A DNA stretch of 16,506 bases. Source: Anaerolineales bacterium. GTDB taxonomy: Bacteria; Chloroflexota; Anaerolineae; 4572-78; J111. The notes under the pieces were generated by a model, which was not told the origin of the DNA, did not search any database, and worked only from the letters and a program-made list of their open reading frames with translations. Positions 7,302 to 14,866 of the stretch are shown here, in pieces (within the stretch, counting starts at the first letter, position 1; each line of letters starts with the position of its first letter). The stretch lies in assembly GCA_012032575.1 (NCBI GenBank), contig JAAUSP010000109.1:1-16506 (forward strand), read 5' to 3'. The position numbers and the translations under genes are program-made.

Positions 7302-9050
7302 ATGTTGTTTCGAAAAAAATTTACTCTTTTTGTTCTTTTGGTCCTGGCCGCCTTAATTGTTGTTTCCTGCGGCGGCGCTCAACAACAGGCCGAAAAAGCG
7401 GCCGAAGAGGCTCAAAAAGCGGCGGAAGAAGCGGCTGAGCAGGTAGAAGCAGCCGCCGAAGAAGCCAAACAAGCGGCTGAAGAAGTCCAACAAGCGGCCG
7501 AAGAGGCTGTAGCCGAAGCTACCGAAGAAGCCGGCCCGGTTGTGGATGAAGGCCAGGCCGCTGAAACAGTCAAGGCCGGCGATCTGGTTCCCCCGGTCGT
7601 GGCCCAACCCTGTGGTGATGATTGTCCCTTTGCCGGCCAGACTGTTAGCGTGATCGTCAATACTGCCGGCGAAAAAGGCCCCATCTCCGGCCCCTTCTAC
7701 GAAGTCCGCGACGAATTTGAAGCGGCTACCGGCGCCAAGCTGGAAATCGTTGAAGTCCCCTTTGCCGAACATTTCCCCAAACTGCTCACCGATATGACCA
7801 CCGAGACCGGCGAATATGATACCTCTATCGCTGGCGCATGGTGGCTGGGCGACCTGGTCGCCGGTGACTTTATTCAACCCTACGACCAATGGTATGACGA
7901 CCCCCGCTTCCCCAAATGGGATATTGAAGATGTTCAGCCCGGCCCCCGCGCTCTGCTTGAATATGGCGGCCAAAAGTATATGGTTGCCAATGACCACGAC
8001 GGTCAGGTGATGTACTATCGCCGCGATCTGTTTGCAGACGCTGCGCATCAGGCCGCTTTCAAAGAGAAATATGGTTATGATCTGGTTGTACCCAAGACCT
8101 GGCAGGAATTCCGCGATGTAGCCGAATATTTCAACGGCAAAGACCTGAACGGCGACGGCACGCCCGACTCCGGCCTGACCATGCACCTGAAAGTTGGCGG
8201 CCAGGGCATGTTCCACTTCATGTCCTTCTCGGCCCCATTTGTGATTGGTCCCGACAACCCCAACCTCTACTGGTTTGACCCCGCCACCATGAAACCGCTG
8301 GTTGACAGCCCCGGCCACGTTAAGGCCATGGAAACCCTGGTTGACCTGATTCAATTCGGCCCCGAAGCGATGATGGGCTGGAGCCTCGGCGAAAGCTGGG
8401 ACTACTTCCTGCGCGGGCAAGCCGCTTTGACCTTCACCTGGGGTGACCTGGGCGCTCTGGCCCAGCAAGAGGGCAGCGCTGTGACCGGCAAAACCGGCGC
8501 GGCTCCCATCCCCGGCACCACCGAATATTACAACATCAGCACCGGTGAGTGGGTCAAAACCGATGCCCCCAACATGGTCGGCAATACCACCGGCGGTTCC
8601 TGGGCCGGCGTCATCTCCAAATTCTCCGACGCCCCGGAAGCTACCTACTATCTGTTAGCTTTGATGGCCACCAAGGAAAAATCCTCCGTCTATGCCGCCC
8701 GTGGTTGGGATGGCGCTGACCCTGGCCGCTTTAGCCACTACCTGCCGCCCGAAGGTACCGCCAAGATTGATGAGTATCTGGCTGCCGGCTGGGACGAACA
8801 GGATATTAAAGACTACACCAAAGCCTACTACGACAACTTCAACGCCGAGCAGCAGTTCCCTTACCTGCGTATCCCCGGCACCTTTGAATACTGGACCGCT
8901 TTGGATATTCACCTGTCTGAAGCCGCGACTGGTCAGGCTTCACCTGAAGAAGCCTTGAAGGCGACCGCTGCTGATTTCGAGCAGATCACCGACCGCTTGG
9001 GCCGCGATCAACAGATGGAAGTCTACAAAGCCTCCTTGGGCTTTGAATAA
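7302..9050 (+). CDS. Lipoprotein solute-binding protein of a CUT1-type sugar ABC transporter
   Basis: Binds a carbohydrate outside the membrane and delivers it to the two permeases encoded next. The 582-aa protein begins with a lipoprotein signal (MLFRKK, a hydrophobic core, lipobox IVVSC with lipid-bearing Cys23). Residues 26-77 are almost only Ala, Glu, Lys and Gln ([19 protein letters not shown] and similar) and should form a long charged helix or coiled-coil stalk before the binding domain. The remainder (from about residue 105) is a family 1 binding protein. D281-L-N-G-D-G-T-P-D289 looks like an EF-hand-type calcium loop, common in binding proteins of this phylum. A strong GGAGGAG precedes the ATG. 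At about 475 aa after the stalk, the domain is somewhat long for the family. The ligand is unknown; kinases and aldolase in the operon point to a monosaccharide or polyol. Confidence 0.93.
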   Translation: MLFRKKFTLFVLLVLAALIVVSCGGAQQQAEKAAEEAQKAAEEAAEQVEAAAEEAKQAAEEVQQAAEEAVAEATEEAGPVVDEGQAAETVKAGDLVPPVVAQPCGDDCPFAGQTVSVIVNTAGEKGPISGPFYEVRDEFEAATGAKLEIVEVPFAEHFPKLLTDMTTETGEYDTSIAGAWWLGDLVAGDFIQPYDQWYDDPRFPKWDIEDVQPGPRALLEYGGQKYMVANDHDGQVMYYRRDLFADAAHQAAFKEKYGYDLVVPKTWQEFRDVAEYFNGKDLNGDGTPDSGLTMHLKVGGQGMFHFMSFSAPFVIGPDNPNLYWFDPATMKPLVDSPGHVKAMETLVDLIQFGPEAMMGWSLGESWDYFLRGQAALTFTWGDLGALAQQEGSAVTGKTGAAPIPGTTEYYNISTGEWVKTDAPNMVGNTTGGSWAGVISKFSDAPEATYYLLALMATKEKSSVYAARGWDGADPGRFSHYLPPEGTAKIDEYLAAGWDEQDIKDYTKAYYDNFNAEQQFPYLRIPGTFEYWTALDIHLSEAATGQASPEEALKATAADFEQITDRLGRDQQMEVYKASLGFE

Positions 9051-9052
9051 TT

Positions 9053-9158
9053 GTAACTACAGTCCCAATGTCATTTCGAGGCCGTAGGCCGAGAAATCTC
9101 TAGAGCATTTCACAGGTATTAGGGATTTCTCCCTTCGGTCGAAATGACATGTAGTTAC
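9053..9158. repeat. Long imperfect inverted repeat (TCATTTCGA type)
   Basis: GTAACTACA (9053-9061) is complementary to TGTAGTTAC (9150-9158). Inside, TGTCATTTCGA pairs with TCGAAATGACA and GAGAAATC with GATTTCTC, giving a long, interrupted stem around a central loop. No reading frame is present. The layout resembles small non-autonomous mobile or dispersed intergenic repeats. It begins three bases after the solute-binding protein stop, so its hairpin may also protect that mRNA end. Confidence 0.75.
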
Positions 9159-9193
9159 GAATAATTTATCATTTTGTTAGGACTGTGTTAAAC

Positions 9194-9227
9194 TTTGGAG
9201 TGCGGATTTTATAATCCGCACTCCAAA
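9194..9227. repeat. Perfect palindromic hairpin with GGAGTGC arms
   Basis: TTTGGAGTGCGGATT (9194-9208) pairs with AATCCGCACTCCAAA (9213-9227) in a perfect 15-bp stem with a 4-nt loop. It is followed by A residues rather than T, so it is not a standard terminator for the upstream gene. The outer GGAGTGC/GCACTCC arms match the hairpin at 2898-2923. With the preceding inverted repeat it fills most of the 247-nt gap between the binding protein and the first permease; no gene lies there. Confidence 0.8.
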
Positions 9228-9297
9228 AAATTAAAGTGCAACAGCTTATCTCCGCCTTATTGTTGCACGTCTTATCTCCAGGCAGGAGGGTTTTACA

Positions 9298-10236
9298 GTG
9301 GCGTCAATACCCGACCAGCTAAAACTGCAAGATGCGCAGGGCCAAAAACGTGGTGCTGTCAAACGGGGCGACCGGGAAGACAACACGAAATATGTTTTTT
9401 TACTGCCTGCCGTTGTTTGGATTGTTATCTTCACCATTTTTCCCCTGCTGTATGCCATTTATACCAGCTTTTTCAGCTTCCGTTATGGCAAAATAAATCA
9501 GTTTGTTGGCCTGGGTAATTTTGGCCGCCTTTTCACCGACGCCAATTTACACGGCGCGCTCTGGGTAACGATAACTTTTGTGGCCGTCACTGTGACCGTT
9601 GAGATGTTGCTCGGTTTTAGCCTGGCCCTTATCTTTAACCGTGAGATTTGGGGCAAAAACGTGTGGCGGGCCATTATGACCTTGCCGCTGTTTGCCACGC
9701 CCGTAGCAATGGGCTACCTGGGCATTACCCTCTTTTATGAAACCAACGGGCCGGTCAATGCCCTGGTTGCCGCGCTGGGCGGAACGCCTCCCCCCTGGTT
9801 ATCCAATCCTACCTGGGCCCCGATCGCGGTGATGATTATTGACATCTGGCAGTGGACGCCATTTGTGTTTCTGGTTGCCCTGGCCGGTTTGCAAGGGCTG
9901 CCCGAAGATGTGTACGAAGCGGCCAAAGTGGATGGCAGTTCCGGGTTTCAACTCTTTCGGCACATCACCATGCCGCTGATGGCCCCCATTCTCTGGCTTA
10001 TCTTGCTGCTGCGATTGGTCGAAGCCTTTAAGGTGTTTGATATTCCTTCCAGTTTAACTCTGGGTGGACCTGGCCGCGCTACCGAAGTGTACAGTCTCTT
10101 TACCTACCGTACCGCCCTGCGCTTCTTCGATCATGGTTATGCCGCTACGCAGGGCTTTTTGATGTTGATTATTGTCAGTATCATTATTTCAGTGTTGTTT
10201 GGTCGCATCCGCGATCTGTACGAAGTTTCGAGGTAG
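9298..10236 (+). CDS. Sugar ABC transporter permease, MalF/UgpA type
   Basis: Inner-membrane subunit (312 aa) of the CUT1 importer. A hydrophilic N-terminus of about 30 residues precedes six hydrophobic segments, starting with [20 protein letters not shown]. The cytoplasmic EAA loop that contacts the ATPase is [20 protein letters not shown], about 200 residues in, followed by ITMPLMAP. The start is GTG at 9298, supported by AGGAGG 8 nt upstream. It pairs with the permease that starts 4 nt after its stop. No gene for the ATP-binding subunit is nearby, which is usual for CUT1 systems that share an MsmK/UgpC-type ATPase. Confidence 0.95.
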   Translation: MASIPDQLKLQDAQGQKRGAVKRGDREDNTKYVFLLPAVVWIVIFTIFPLLYAIYTSFFSFRYGKINQFVGLGNFGRLFTDANLHGALWVTITFVAVTVTVEMLLGFSLALIFNREIWGKNVWRAIMTLPLFATPVAMGYLGITLFYETNGPVNALVAALGGTPPPWLSNPTWAPIAVMIIDIWQWTPFVFLVALAGLQGLPEDVYEAAKVDGSSGFQLFRHITMPLMAPILWLILLLRLVEAFKVFDIPSSLTLGGPGRATEVYSLFTYRTALRFFDHGYAATQGFLMLIIVSIIISVLFGRIRDLYEVSR

Positions 10237-10240
10237 AGCT

Positions 10241-11086
10241 ATGGTCCAAAGACAAACCTCTCTGGCTGGCAAGCTTGTTTACGGTGTTATCGTCATTGTA
10301 GCTATCTTTTGGGTTCTGTTTCCTTTTTATTGGGCGTTCATCAACTCCATTAAAAAACCGGCTGAAACATTCCGTCCTACCTGGATTCCCGTATTGCAAT
10401 TTGCCCCGACCCTGGAACATTGGACCTCTGAACTGGCTATTCCTGAAACTCAACGTGCCGTTCTTAACAGCACCATGATTGCCGTTGGAGCAGCTACCCT
10501 GTCCACTTTCCTGGGGACGCTGGCCGCCTATGCCCTGGCCCGCTTTCGGTTCAACCGGCCCAGCAACAGCGGCTTGACCAGTTGGTTTCTCTCGCAGCGT
10601 ATTATGCCGCCGGTCTTGTTTGTCATTCCCTTCTTCCTGATTATGCGCCAGATTAATTTGCTGGATACGGTCTGGGGGTTGATTTTGCTCAACGCGACCT
10701 TCACCCTGCCCCTGCCGGTGATTATTCTAAGCCAGATGTTCCGCGAACTGCCCTCCGAATTGGAAGAAGCCGCCCGTGTAGACGGTGCTTCCCGTATTCA
10801 AGCCTTTCTTCAGGTGGCCCTGCCCCTGGTGGCCCCCGGACTGGTGGCCGCCTGGATTCTGTGCCTCGCCTTTAGCTGGAACGAATTCCTCTTTGCCCTA
10901 TCGCTGACCAACAAATCGGCCATTCCTATGCCGGTCATCATCGCCGGGGCTGAACACACTCGTGGCGTCCAGTTCCACTACGTCGGCGTGCGCGTATTGC
11001 TGACCATGCTCCCCCCGACCATTCTGGCCCTGTTGGCCCAACGCTACATCGTGCGCGGCTTAACTCTGGGTGCGGTCAAAGGGTAA
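10241..11086 (+). CDS. Sugar ABC transporter permease, MalG/UgpE type
   Basis: Second channel subunit (281 aa). I chose the ATG at 10241 (MVQRQTSLAGKLVYGV): it lies 4 nt past the previous stop, GAGG is 7 nt upstream, and the family begins at this point. A longer frame from 10172 would overlap the upstream gene. About six membrane segments are seen, beginning GVIVIVAIFWVLFPFYWAFI. The EAA loop is ELEEAARVDGASRIQAFLQV followed by ALPLVAP. The C-terminus QRYIVRGLTLGAVKG is typical of MalG-like permeases. The tight spacing with the upstream permease indicates coupled translation of a heterodimer. Confidence 0.95.
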   Translation: MVQRQTSLAGKLVYGVIVIVAIFWVLFPFYWAFINSIKKPAETFRPTWIPVLQFAPTLEHWTSELAIPETQRAVLNSTMIAVGAATLSTFLGTLAAYALARFRFNRPSNSGLTSWFLSQRIMPPVLFVIPFFLIMRQINLLDTVWGLILLNATFTLPLPVIILSQMFRELPSELEEAARVDGASRIQAFLQVALPLVAPGLVAAWILCLAFSWNEFLFALSLTNKSAIPMPVIIAGAEHTRGVQFHYVGVRVLLTMLPPTILALLAQRYIVRGLTLGAVKG

Positions 11087-11122
11087 AAGGTTTTTACTGT
11101 ATCGCTACAAGCTTACTGAGAG

Positions 11123-11186
11123 CCGGGATTGGGGGATTGGGGGATTTTTAAGTTATATTATTAATCCCCTCATCCCCCAATCCCGG
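11123..11186 (+). repeat. 24-bp-stem hairpin made of GGGGATT heptamers, terminator-like
   Basis: The left arm (11123-11146) is CCGGGATT followed by two GGGGGATT-type units of 7-nt period, and the right arm (11163-11186) is its complement with only two imperfect positions, around a 16-nt AT-rich loop. TTTTATTATT follows on the plus strand, so it could act as a partial terminator between the permeases and the kinases. The unit reads CCCCAAT on the other strand. Confidence 0.8.
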
Positions 11187-11219
11187 TTTTATTATTCTAC
11201 TAACCTGAGAGTATTATCT

Positions 11220-12746
11220 ATGCCTACATCTAACGACCCCCTGCTCGTCGGCCTCGACGTTGGCACCACCAACATCAAGGCAGTTATCTTCGATATGAGC
11301 GGCCAGCCCGTCGCCCAGGCCAGCGTATCCACCCCCACCTATTACCCCCAACCAAGCTGGGCCTATTACAAAGCCGAAGAACTGTGGCAGCGTACCGTCG
11401 AAGCCATCCGTCTGGCTGTGGCGAAAATAGACGACCCCGGCCGCATTGTCAGCGTGGCCGCCGCCAGTATGGGCGAAGCCGGCGCGCCGATTGACGCCCA
11501 CGGCCAGCCGACCTACGACGTGATTGCCTGGTTCGATCAGCGCACCCAGCCCCAAATCGAATGGCTGGACCGCACCATCGGCAAGGACCGCCTGTTTGAT
11601 ATGACCGGCCTCTCGCTCCAGCCGATCTTTGGCCTGGGTAAACTCCTCTGGCTCAAAGAGAACCAGCCCGACGCCTTTGCCCGCACCGTCCGCTGGCTGA
11701 ATATGGCCGACTACATTGCTTACCGTCTGTGCGGCGTACCGGCCACCGATTACTCGCTGGCCTCGCGCACAATGGCCCTCGACCTGCGCCGCTTGCAGTG
11801 GGCCGATGACCTGCTGCAAGAAGTCGGCCTGCCCGCCGACCTGTTTGCGCCGGCATGTGTCAGCGGCACGCGCCTGGGGCCGGTCCTGCCCGAAGTAGCC
11901 GCTATAACCGGCCTGCCCACCACCGCCCAGGTGGCGACCGGCGGGCATGACCATGTCTGCGGGGCGCTGGCCGTCGGGGTGACTGAACCGGGTTCACTGC
12001 TGAACTCGCTGGGCACGGCGGAGAATCTCTTTCTGCCGCTCAACCAGCCGCTCACCGACCCGGAGATGGGCCGCCAGGGGTATACCCAGGGCGTCCACGT
12101 GGTCCCCGGCCAATACTACGTCTTTGGCGCGTCGTACACCTCCGGCGCGTGCGTGGATTGGTTGCGCCAGATTTTTGGCGGGGGTGATTACGCCGCACTC
12201 ATTGCCGCCGCTGAGCAAGTGCCGCCCGGCAGTTTGGGCGTCTGTTTTCTGCCCCACCTGCGGCTGGCCAATCCCCCTTATGATGACCCGTTGGGCCGGG
12301 GCGCGTTCATCGGCCTCAGCACCGATGTCAAACCCGCAACCCTGTTCCGGGCGGTCCTGGAGGGGTTGGCCTACGAGTCGCACTATGTGGTTGACTCGCT
12401 GCTGAAATTTATGGATACAAGCACGCTGCACCGGATTCACGCCATTGGCGGCGGCACCCGCAACCGGCTGCTCATGCAGCTTAAGGCGACGGTGTTCAAT
12501 CAGCCGGTCATTGTGACCACCATGACCGAGGCGACCAGCCTGGGCGCGGCGCTGCTGGGCGGACTGGGCGCGGGCGTGTACGCCGATGTGCCCGCGGCCC
12601 TGGGTCAATTGAAGCGGGACGAGGTCGTGGTTGAACCGCTGGCCGAGCAGGTGGCGCTCTATGAAACCTATTTCCGCCAGGTTTACCAGCAGCTCTATTT
12701 GGCGCTGCGCCCACTCCACCATACCATCTATCAGCTTCAAAATTGA
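11220..12746 (+). CDS. FGGY-family carbohydrate kinase, copy 1
   Basis: ATP-dependent sugar kinase of 508 aa. The start is ATG at 11220 (MPTSNDPLLVG), because the family begins here; the in-frame stretch upstream crosses a hairpin. GLDVGTTNIKAVIFD (about residues 10-24) is the first phosphate-binding motif of the actin-like fold. WFDQRTQPQ lies in the sugar site, GGHDHVCGAL holds the predicted catalytic base Asp244, and AIGGGTRNRLLMQLKA with TEATSLGAALLGGLGAGVY is the C-terminal FGGY signature. It resembles the xylulokinase/fuculokinase/LsrK branch, but the substrate cannot be assigned. By eye it is about 60-70% identical to the next gene, with which it shares the ending PLHHTIYQLQN, so this is a local duplication. 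It would feed a phosphoketose to the aldolase at the head of the operon. Confidence 0.92.
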   Translation: MPTSNDPLLVGLDVGTTNIKAVIFDMSGQPVAQASVSTPTYYPQPSWAYYKAEELWQRTVEAIRLAVAKIDDPGRIVSVAAASMGEAGAPIDAHGQPTYDVIAWFDQRTQPQIEWLDRTIGKDRLFDMTGLSLQPIFGLGKLLWLKENQPDAFARTVRWLNMADYIAYRLCGVPATDYSLASRTMALDLRRLQWADDLLQEVGLPADLFAPACVSGTRLGPVLPEVAAITGLPTTAQVATGGHDHVCGALAVGVTEPGSLLNSLGTAENLFLPLNQPLTDPEMGRQGYTQGVHVVPGQYYVFGASYTSGACVDWLRQIFGGGDYAALIAAAEQVPPGSLGVCFLPHLRLANPPYDDPLGRGAFIGLSTDVKPATLFRAVLEGLAYESHYVVDSLLKFMDTSTLHRIHAIGGGTRNRLLMQLKATVFNQPVIVTTMTEATSLGAALLGGLGAGVYADVPAALGQLKRDEVVVEPLAEQVALYETYFRQVYQQLYLALRPLHHTIYQLQN

Positions 12747-12774
12747 CCGAAACCCTACACCCAATAGACACTAC

Positions 12775-12809
12775 AGCATCCTGAGTAGCGAAGCGTATCG
12801 AAGGGTGCT
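12775..12809. repeat. Dispersed intergenic palindromic repeat between the two kinases
   Basis: AGCATCCT (12775-12782) pairs with AGGGTGCT (12802-12809) with one wobble pair, enclosing GAGTAGCGAAGCGTATCGA, which is itself partly self-complementary. Sequences of the form CCCTTCGATACGCTTCGCTA followed by CTCAGG are familiar as intergenic palindromic repeats in many bacteria. It sits in the 94-nt gap between the kinase genes. Confidence 0.65.
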
Positions 12810-12840
12810 ATGGCGGTCTAACTGATACCCGGAGAAAGCC

Positions 12841-14379
12841 TTGTCCCCTGTCGAGAACCAATCCGGCCCTTTGCTGGCCGGTATAGATGTGGGCACCACC
12901 AACATCAAGGCCGTTATCTTTGACCTGACCGGCCAGCCGGTGACCCAGGCCAGCGTGGCCACCCCTACCTATTATCCCCAGCCCGGCTGGGCGCACTATG
13001 AGCCGGAAGAGTTGTGGCAGGGCGCTGCTGCCGCGCTGCGCCAGGCCACCGGCCAACTGGACCGGCCCGACCGCATCGCCGGCATCGCCATTGCCAGCAT
13101 GGCCGAAACAGCCATTCCCCTCGACGCCCACAACCGGCCGACCTACCACTCCGTGGCCTGGTTTGACCGGCGCACCCAGCCCCAGGTGGACTGGCTGGAG
13201 CGTAACATTGGCGCGGAGCGCATGTTCGAGATTTCGGGCATGCCGTTACAGCCGATCTTTGGCTTGTGCAAGCTGCTCTGGTTTAAACAAAATGAGCCGG
13301 CGGCCTACAGCCGGACGGTACGCTGGCTCAACGTAGCCGAATATATTGCCTACCGGCTGTGCGGGGTCCAGGCGACCGATTACTCGCTGGCCTGCCGGGT
13401 GATTGCCTTGAACCTGCGCCGCCGCGAATGGGATACGGCGTTGCTGCAAGATTTGGAGATTTCGCCCAGCCTGTTTGCCCCACTGTGCGACAGCGGCACC
13501 CGCCTGGGTCCGGTCACGCCGGAAGCCGCCGCCGCGACCGGCCTGCCGACCACCGCCCAGGTAGGCGCGGGAGGCCACGATCACATCTGCGGGGCGCTGG
13601 CGATTGGGGTCATCGAGCCGGGCGATATTATGGACTCGATGGGCACTTCGGAGCCGGTCTTTGTCCCGCTCAACCAACCCATCAGCGACCCAATGGTGTG
13701 CCGCCAGGGGTACGCTCAGGGCGCGCACGCGGTTCCGGGCCGATACTATGCCACAACGTCGGGCTTTACGTCGGGGGCCAGTGTGGAGTGGTTTAGGGAT
13801 ATTGTGGGTCGTGACCTGGATTATGCCACGTTGATTGGGGAGGCCGAAGCCGTTGCGCCGGGCAGCCTGGGCGTTTACTTTATGCCCCATCTGCGCCTGG
13901 CCAACACGCCTCATTACGACCCCAAGGGCCGGGGCGCGTTTATCGGCCTCAGCACCGATGCCGGCCGGGGCGTGCTCTTCCGGGCGCTCCTGGAAGGGTT
14001 GGCCTACGACTGCCGCTATGCCCTGGAACCCCTGTTTGACTACCCGGAGGTGGTGCGGCCCCGCCAAATCTACGCGATTGGCGGCAGCACCCGCAACCCC
14101 CTGTTGATGCGCATCAAAGCGGCTGTGTTCAACCGGCCCATCACCGTCGCCACCGTCGCCGAGGCCACCAGCCTGGGCGCGGCTATCCTGGGCGGTCTGG
14201 CCGCCGGCGTGTATGCCGACCTGCCCTCAGCCCTACAGCAGCTTCGCCACAAGCACCGCCTGGTCGAGCCAGACCCCGCCGAAGCCGCGCTGTATGATCG
14301 CAACTTCCGCCAGGTTTACCAGCAGCTTTACCACGCCCTCAAGCCGCTGCACCATACCATTTACCAGTTGCAGAATTAA
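12841..14379 (+). CDS. FGGY-family carbohydrate kinase, copy 2
   Basis: Tandem paralogue of the preceding kinase, 512 aa, starting at TTG (12841) with GGAG 6 nt upstream; the protein begins MSPVENQSGPLLAGIDVGTT. All kinase landmarks are kept: GIDVGTTNIKAVIFD, WFDRRTQPQ, GGHDHICGAL with predicted catalytic Asp247, and AIGGSTRNPLLMRIKA followed by AEATSLGAAILGGLAAGVY. Differences cluster near the sugar and active sites: SMAETAIPLDAH against SMGEAGAPIDAH, DSMGTSEPVFVPL against NSLGTAENLFLPL, and TTSGFTSGASVEWF against FGASYTSGACVDWL. The two copies may therefore prefer different substrates or positions. Both genes are intact. It is the last plus-strand gene of the operon. Confidence 0.92.
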   Translation: MSPVENQSGPLLAGIDVGTTNIKAVIFDLTGQPVTQASVATPTYYPQPGWAHYEPEELWQGAAAALRQATGQLDRPDRIAGIAIASMAETAIPLDAHNRPTYHSVAWFDRRTQPQVDWLERNIGAERMFEISGMPLQPIFGLCKLLWFKQNEPAAYSRTVRWLNVAEYIAYRLCGVQATDYSLACRVIALNLRRREWDTALLQDLEISPSLFAPLCDSGTRLGPVTPEAAAATGLPTTAQVGAGGHDHICGALAIGVIEPGDIMDSMGTSEPVFVPLNQPISDPMVCRQGYAQGAHAVPGRYYATTSGFTSGASVEWFRDIVGRDLDYATLIGEAEAVAPGSLGVYFMPHLRLANTPHYDPKGRGAFIGLSTDAGRGVLFRALLEGLAYDCRYALEPLFDYPEVVRPRQIYAIGGSTRNPLLMRIKAAVFNRPITVATVAEATSLGAAILGGLAAGVYADLPSALQQLRHKHRLVEPDPAEAALYDRNFRQVYQQLYHALKPLHHTIYQLQN

Positions 14380-14419
14380 AAAAACCTTGGGGTTTACTTC
14401 GGCCAGTTGATGGAGGAAC

Positions 14420-14474
14420 GTGATACGTGATGCGTGATGCGTAAAATCTTCACGCATCACGCATCACGTATCAC
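14420..14474. repeat. Perfect 23-bp-stem hairpin made of TGATRCG heptamers
   Basis: G plus three heptamer units, TGATACG, TGATGCG and TGATGCG (14420-14442), are exactly complementary to 14452-14474 across the 9-nt loop AAAATCTTC. It lies between two convergent genes, kinase 2 and the Dabb protein, where a bidirectional transcription stop would be expected, though neither strand has a T-tract. Confidence 0.85.
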
Positions 14475-14514
14475 CCTCGAACTATTCTGCTGGTAGCAAC
14501 AATCGTTCTTTCTC

Positions 14515-14847
14515 TCACCCCGACCAGTAATCAAACACCAACGCTTTAGCCAGAAATGGTTGCAGCCGGGCGACAAAAGCCTGGTGGACCGGGTGGGGCA
14601 GGTAGCTGTCCCGCTCGGCTTCGCTTAAGAACGTCACCAGGAAACAGTGGCTAAACCCCTGGCTCAGGTTCTCGACGCTGACATCAGTCCCCCATTCAAA
14701 ATCGTGGATCGCTTCAATCTGGCCGGGCAAGGCGCTGAACGCCTGCTCGATGCCCTGAATGTCCTCCCGTGTTGCCGTTTCATTGAAGGCGAACAACACA
14801 ACGTGACGCAGAACTTTAGCGGATGGGTTGGATGGTTGGATACTCAT
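14515..14847 (-). CDS. Stress-responsive alpha/beta-barrel (Dabb) domain protein
   Basis: A 110-aa single-domain protein of the Dabb family (PF07876), small dimeric ferredoxin-like barrels. Diagnostic stretches are VLRHVVLFAFNE (about residues 12-23), IHDFEWGTDVSVENLSQGFSH (47-67), FLVTFLSEAERDSYLPHPVHQAFV (69-92) and the final DYW. No biochemical role is general to the family; some members bind or act on small hydrophobic or sugar-derived compounds, others are called stress-induced only by expression. AGGAG is 7 nt before the ATG. It starts 19 nt after the stop of the beta-helix gene and is probably on the same transcript, facing the kinase operon tail to tail. Confidence 0.9.
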   Translation of the reverse strand: MSIQPSNPSAKVLRHVVLFAFNETATREDIQGIEQAFSALPGQIEAIHDFEWGTDVSVENLSQGFSHCFLVTFLSEAERDSYLPHPVHQAFVARLQPFLAKALVFDYWSG

Positions 14848-14866
14848 ACGGTATCTCCTGTTGTCG

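Noticed and set aside
7353..8468. 371-codon open frame on the minus strand inside the solute-binding protein gene
   Set aside because: It is the mirror of an Ala/Glu-rich, GC-biased coding region; the translation is low-complexity Gly/Phe without family features, and the plus-strand protein is unmistakable.
10172..10240. Twenty-three-residue extension of the second permease
   Set aside because: It overlaps the upstream permease in another frame, while ATG 10241 has a ribosome site and the proper family start.
11070..11219. Fifty-residue N-terminal extension of kinase 1
   Set aside because: It runs through the GGGGATT hairpin and overlaps the permease end; the conserved family start and the paralogue both support ATG 11220.
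13246..14067. Long minus-strand frames inside the kinase genes (also 11214-11954 and 11994-12764)
   Set aside because: Shadows of GC-rich codons in two clear FGGY kinases; no ribosome site or recognisable domain.
6323..14379. AI-2 (lsr) uptake and processing operon
   Set aside because: The aldolase and kinases resemble LsrF and LsrK, but the transporter is CUT1 type rather than LsrACBD type, and LsrG and LsrR are absent.
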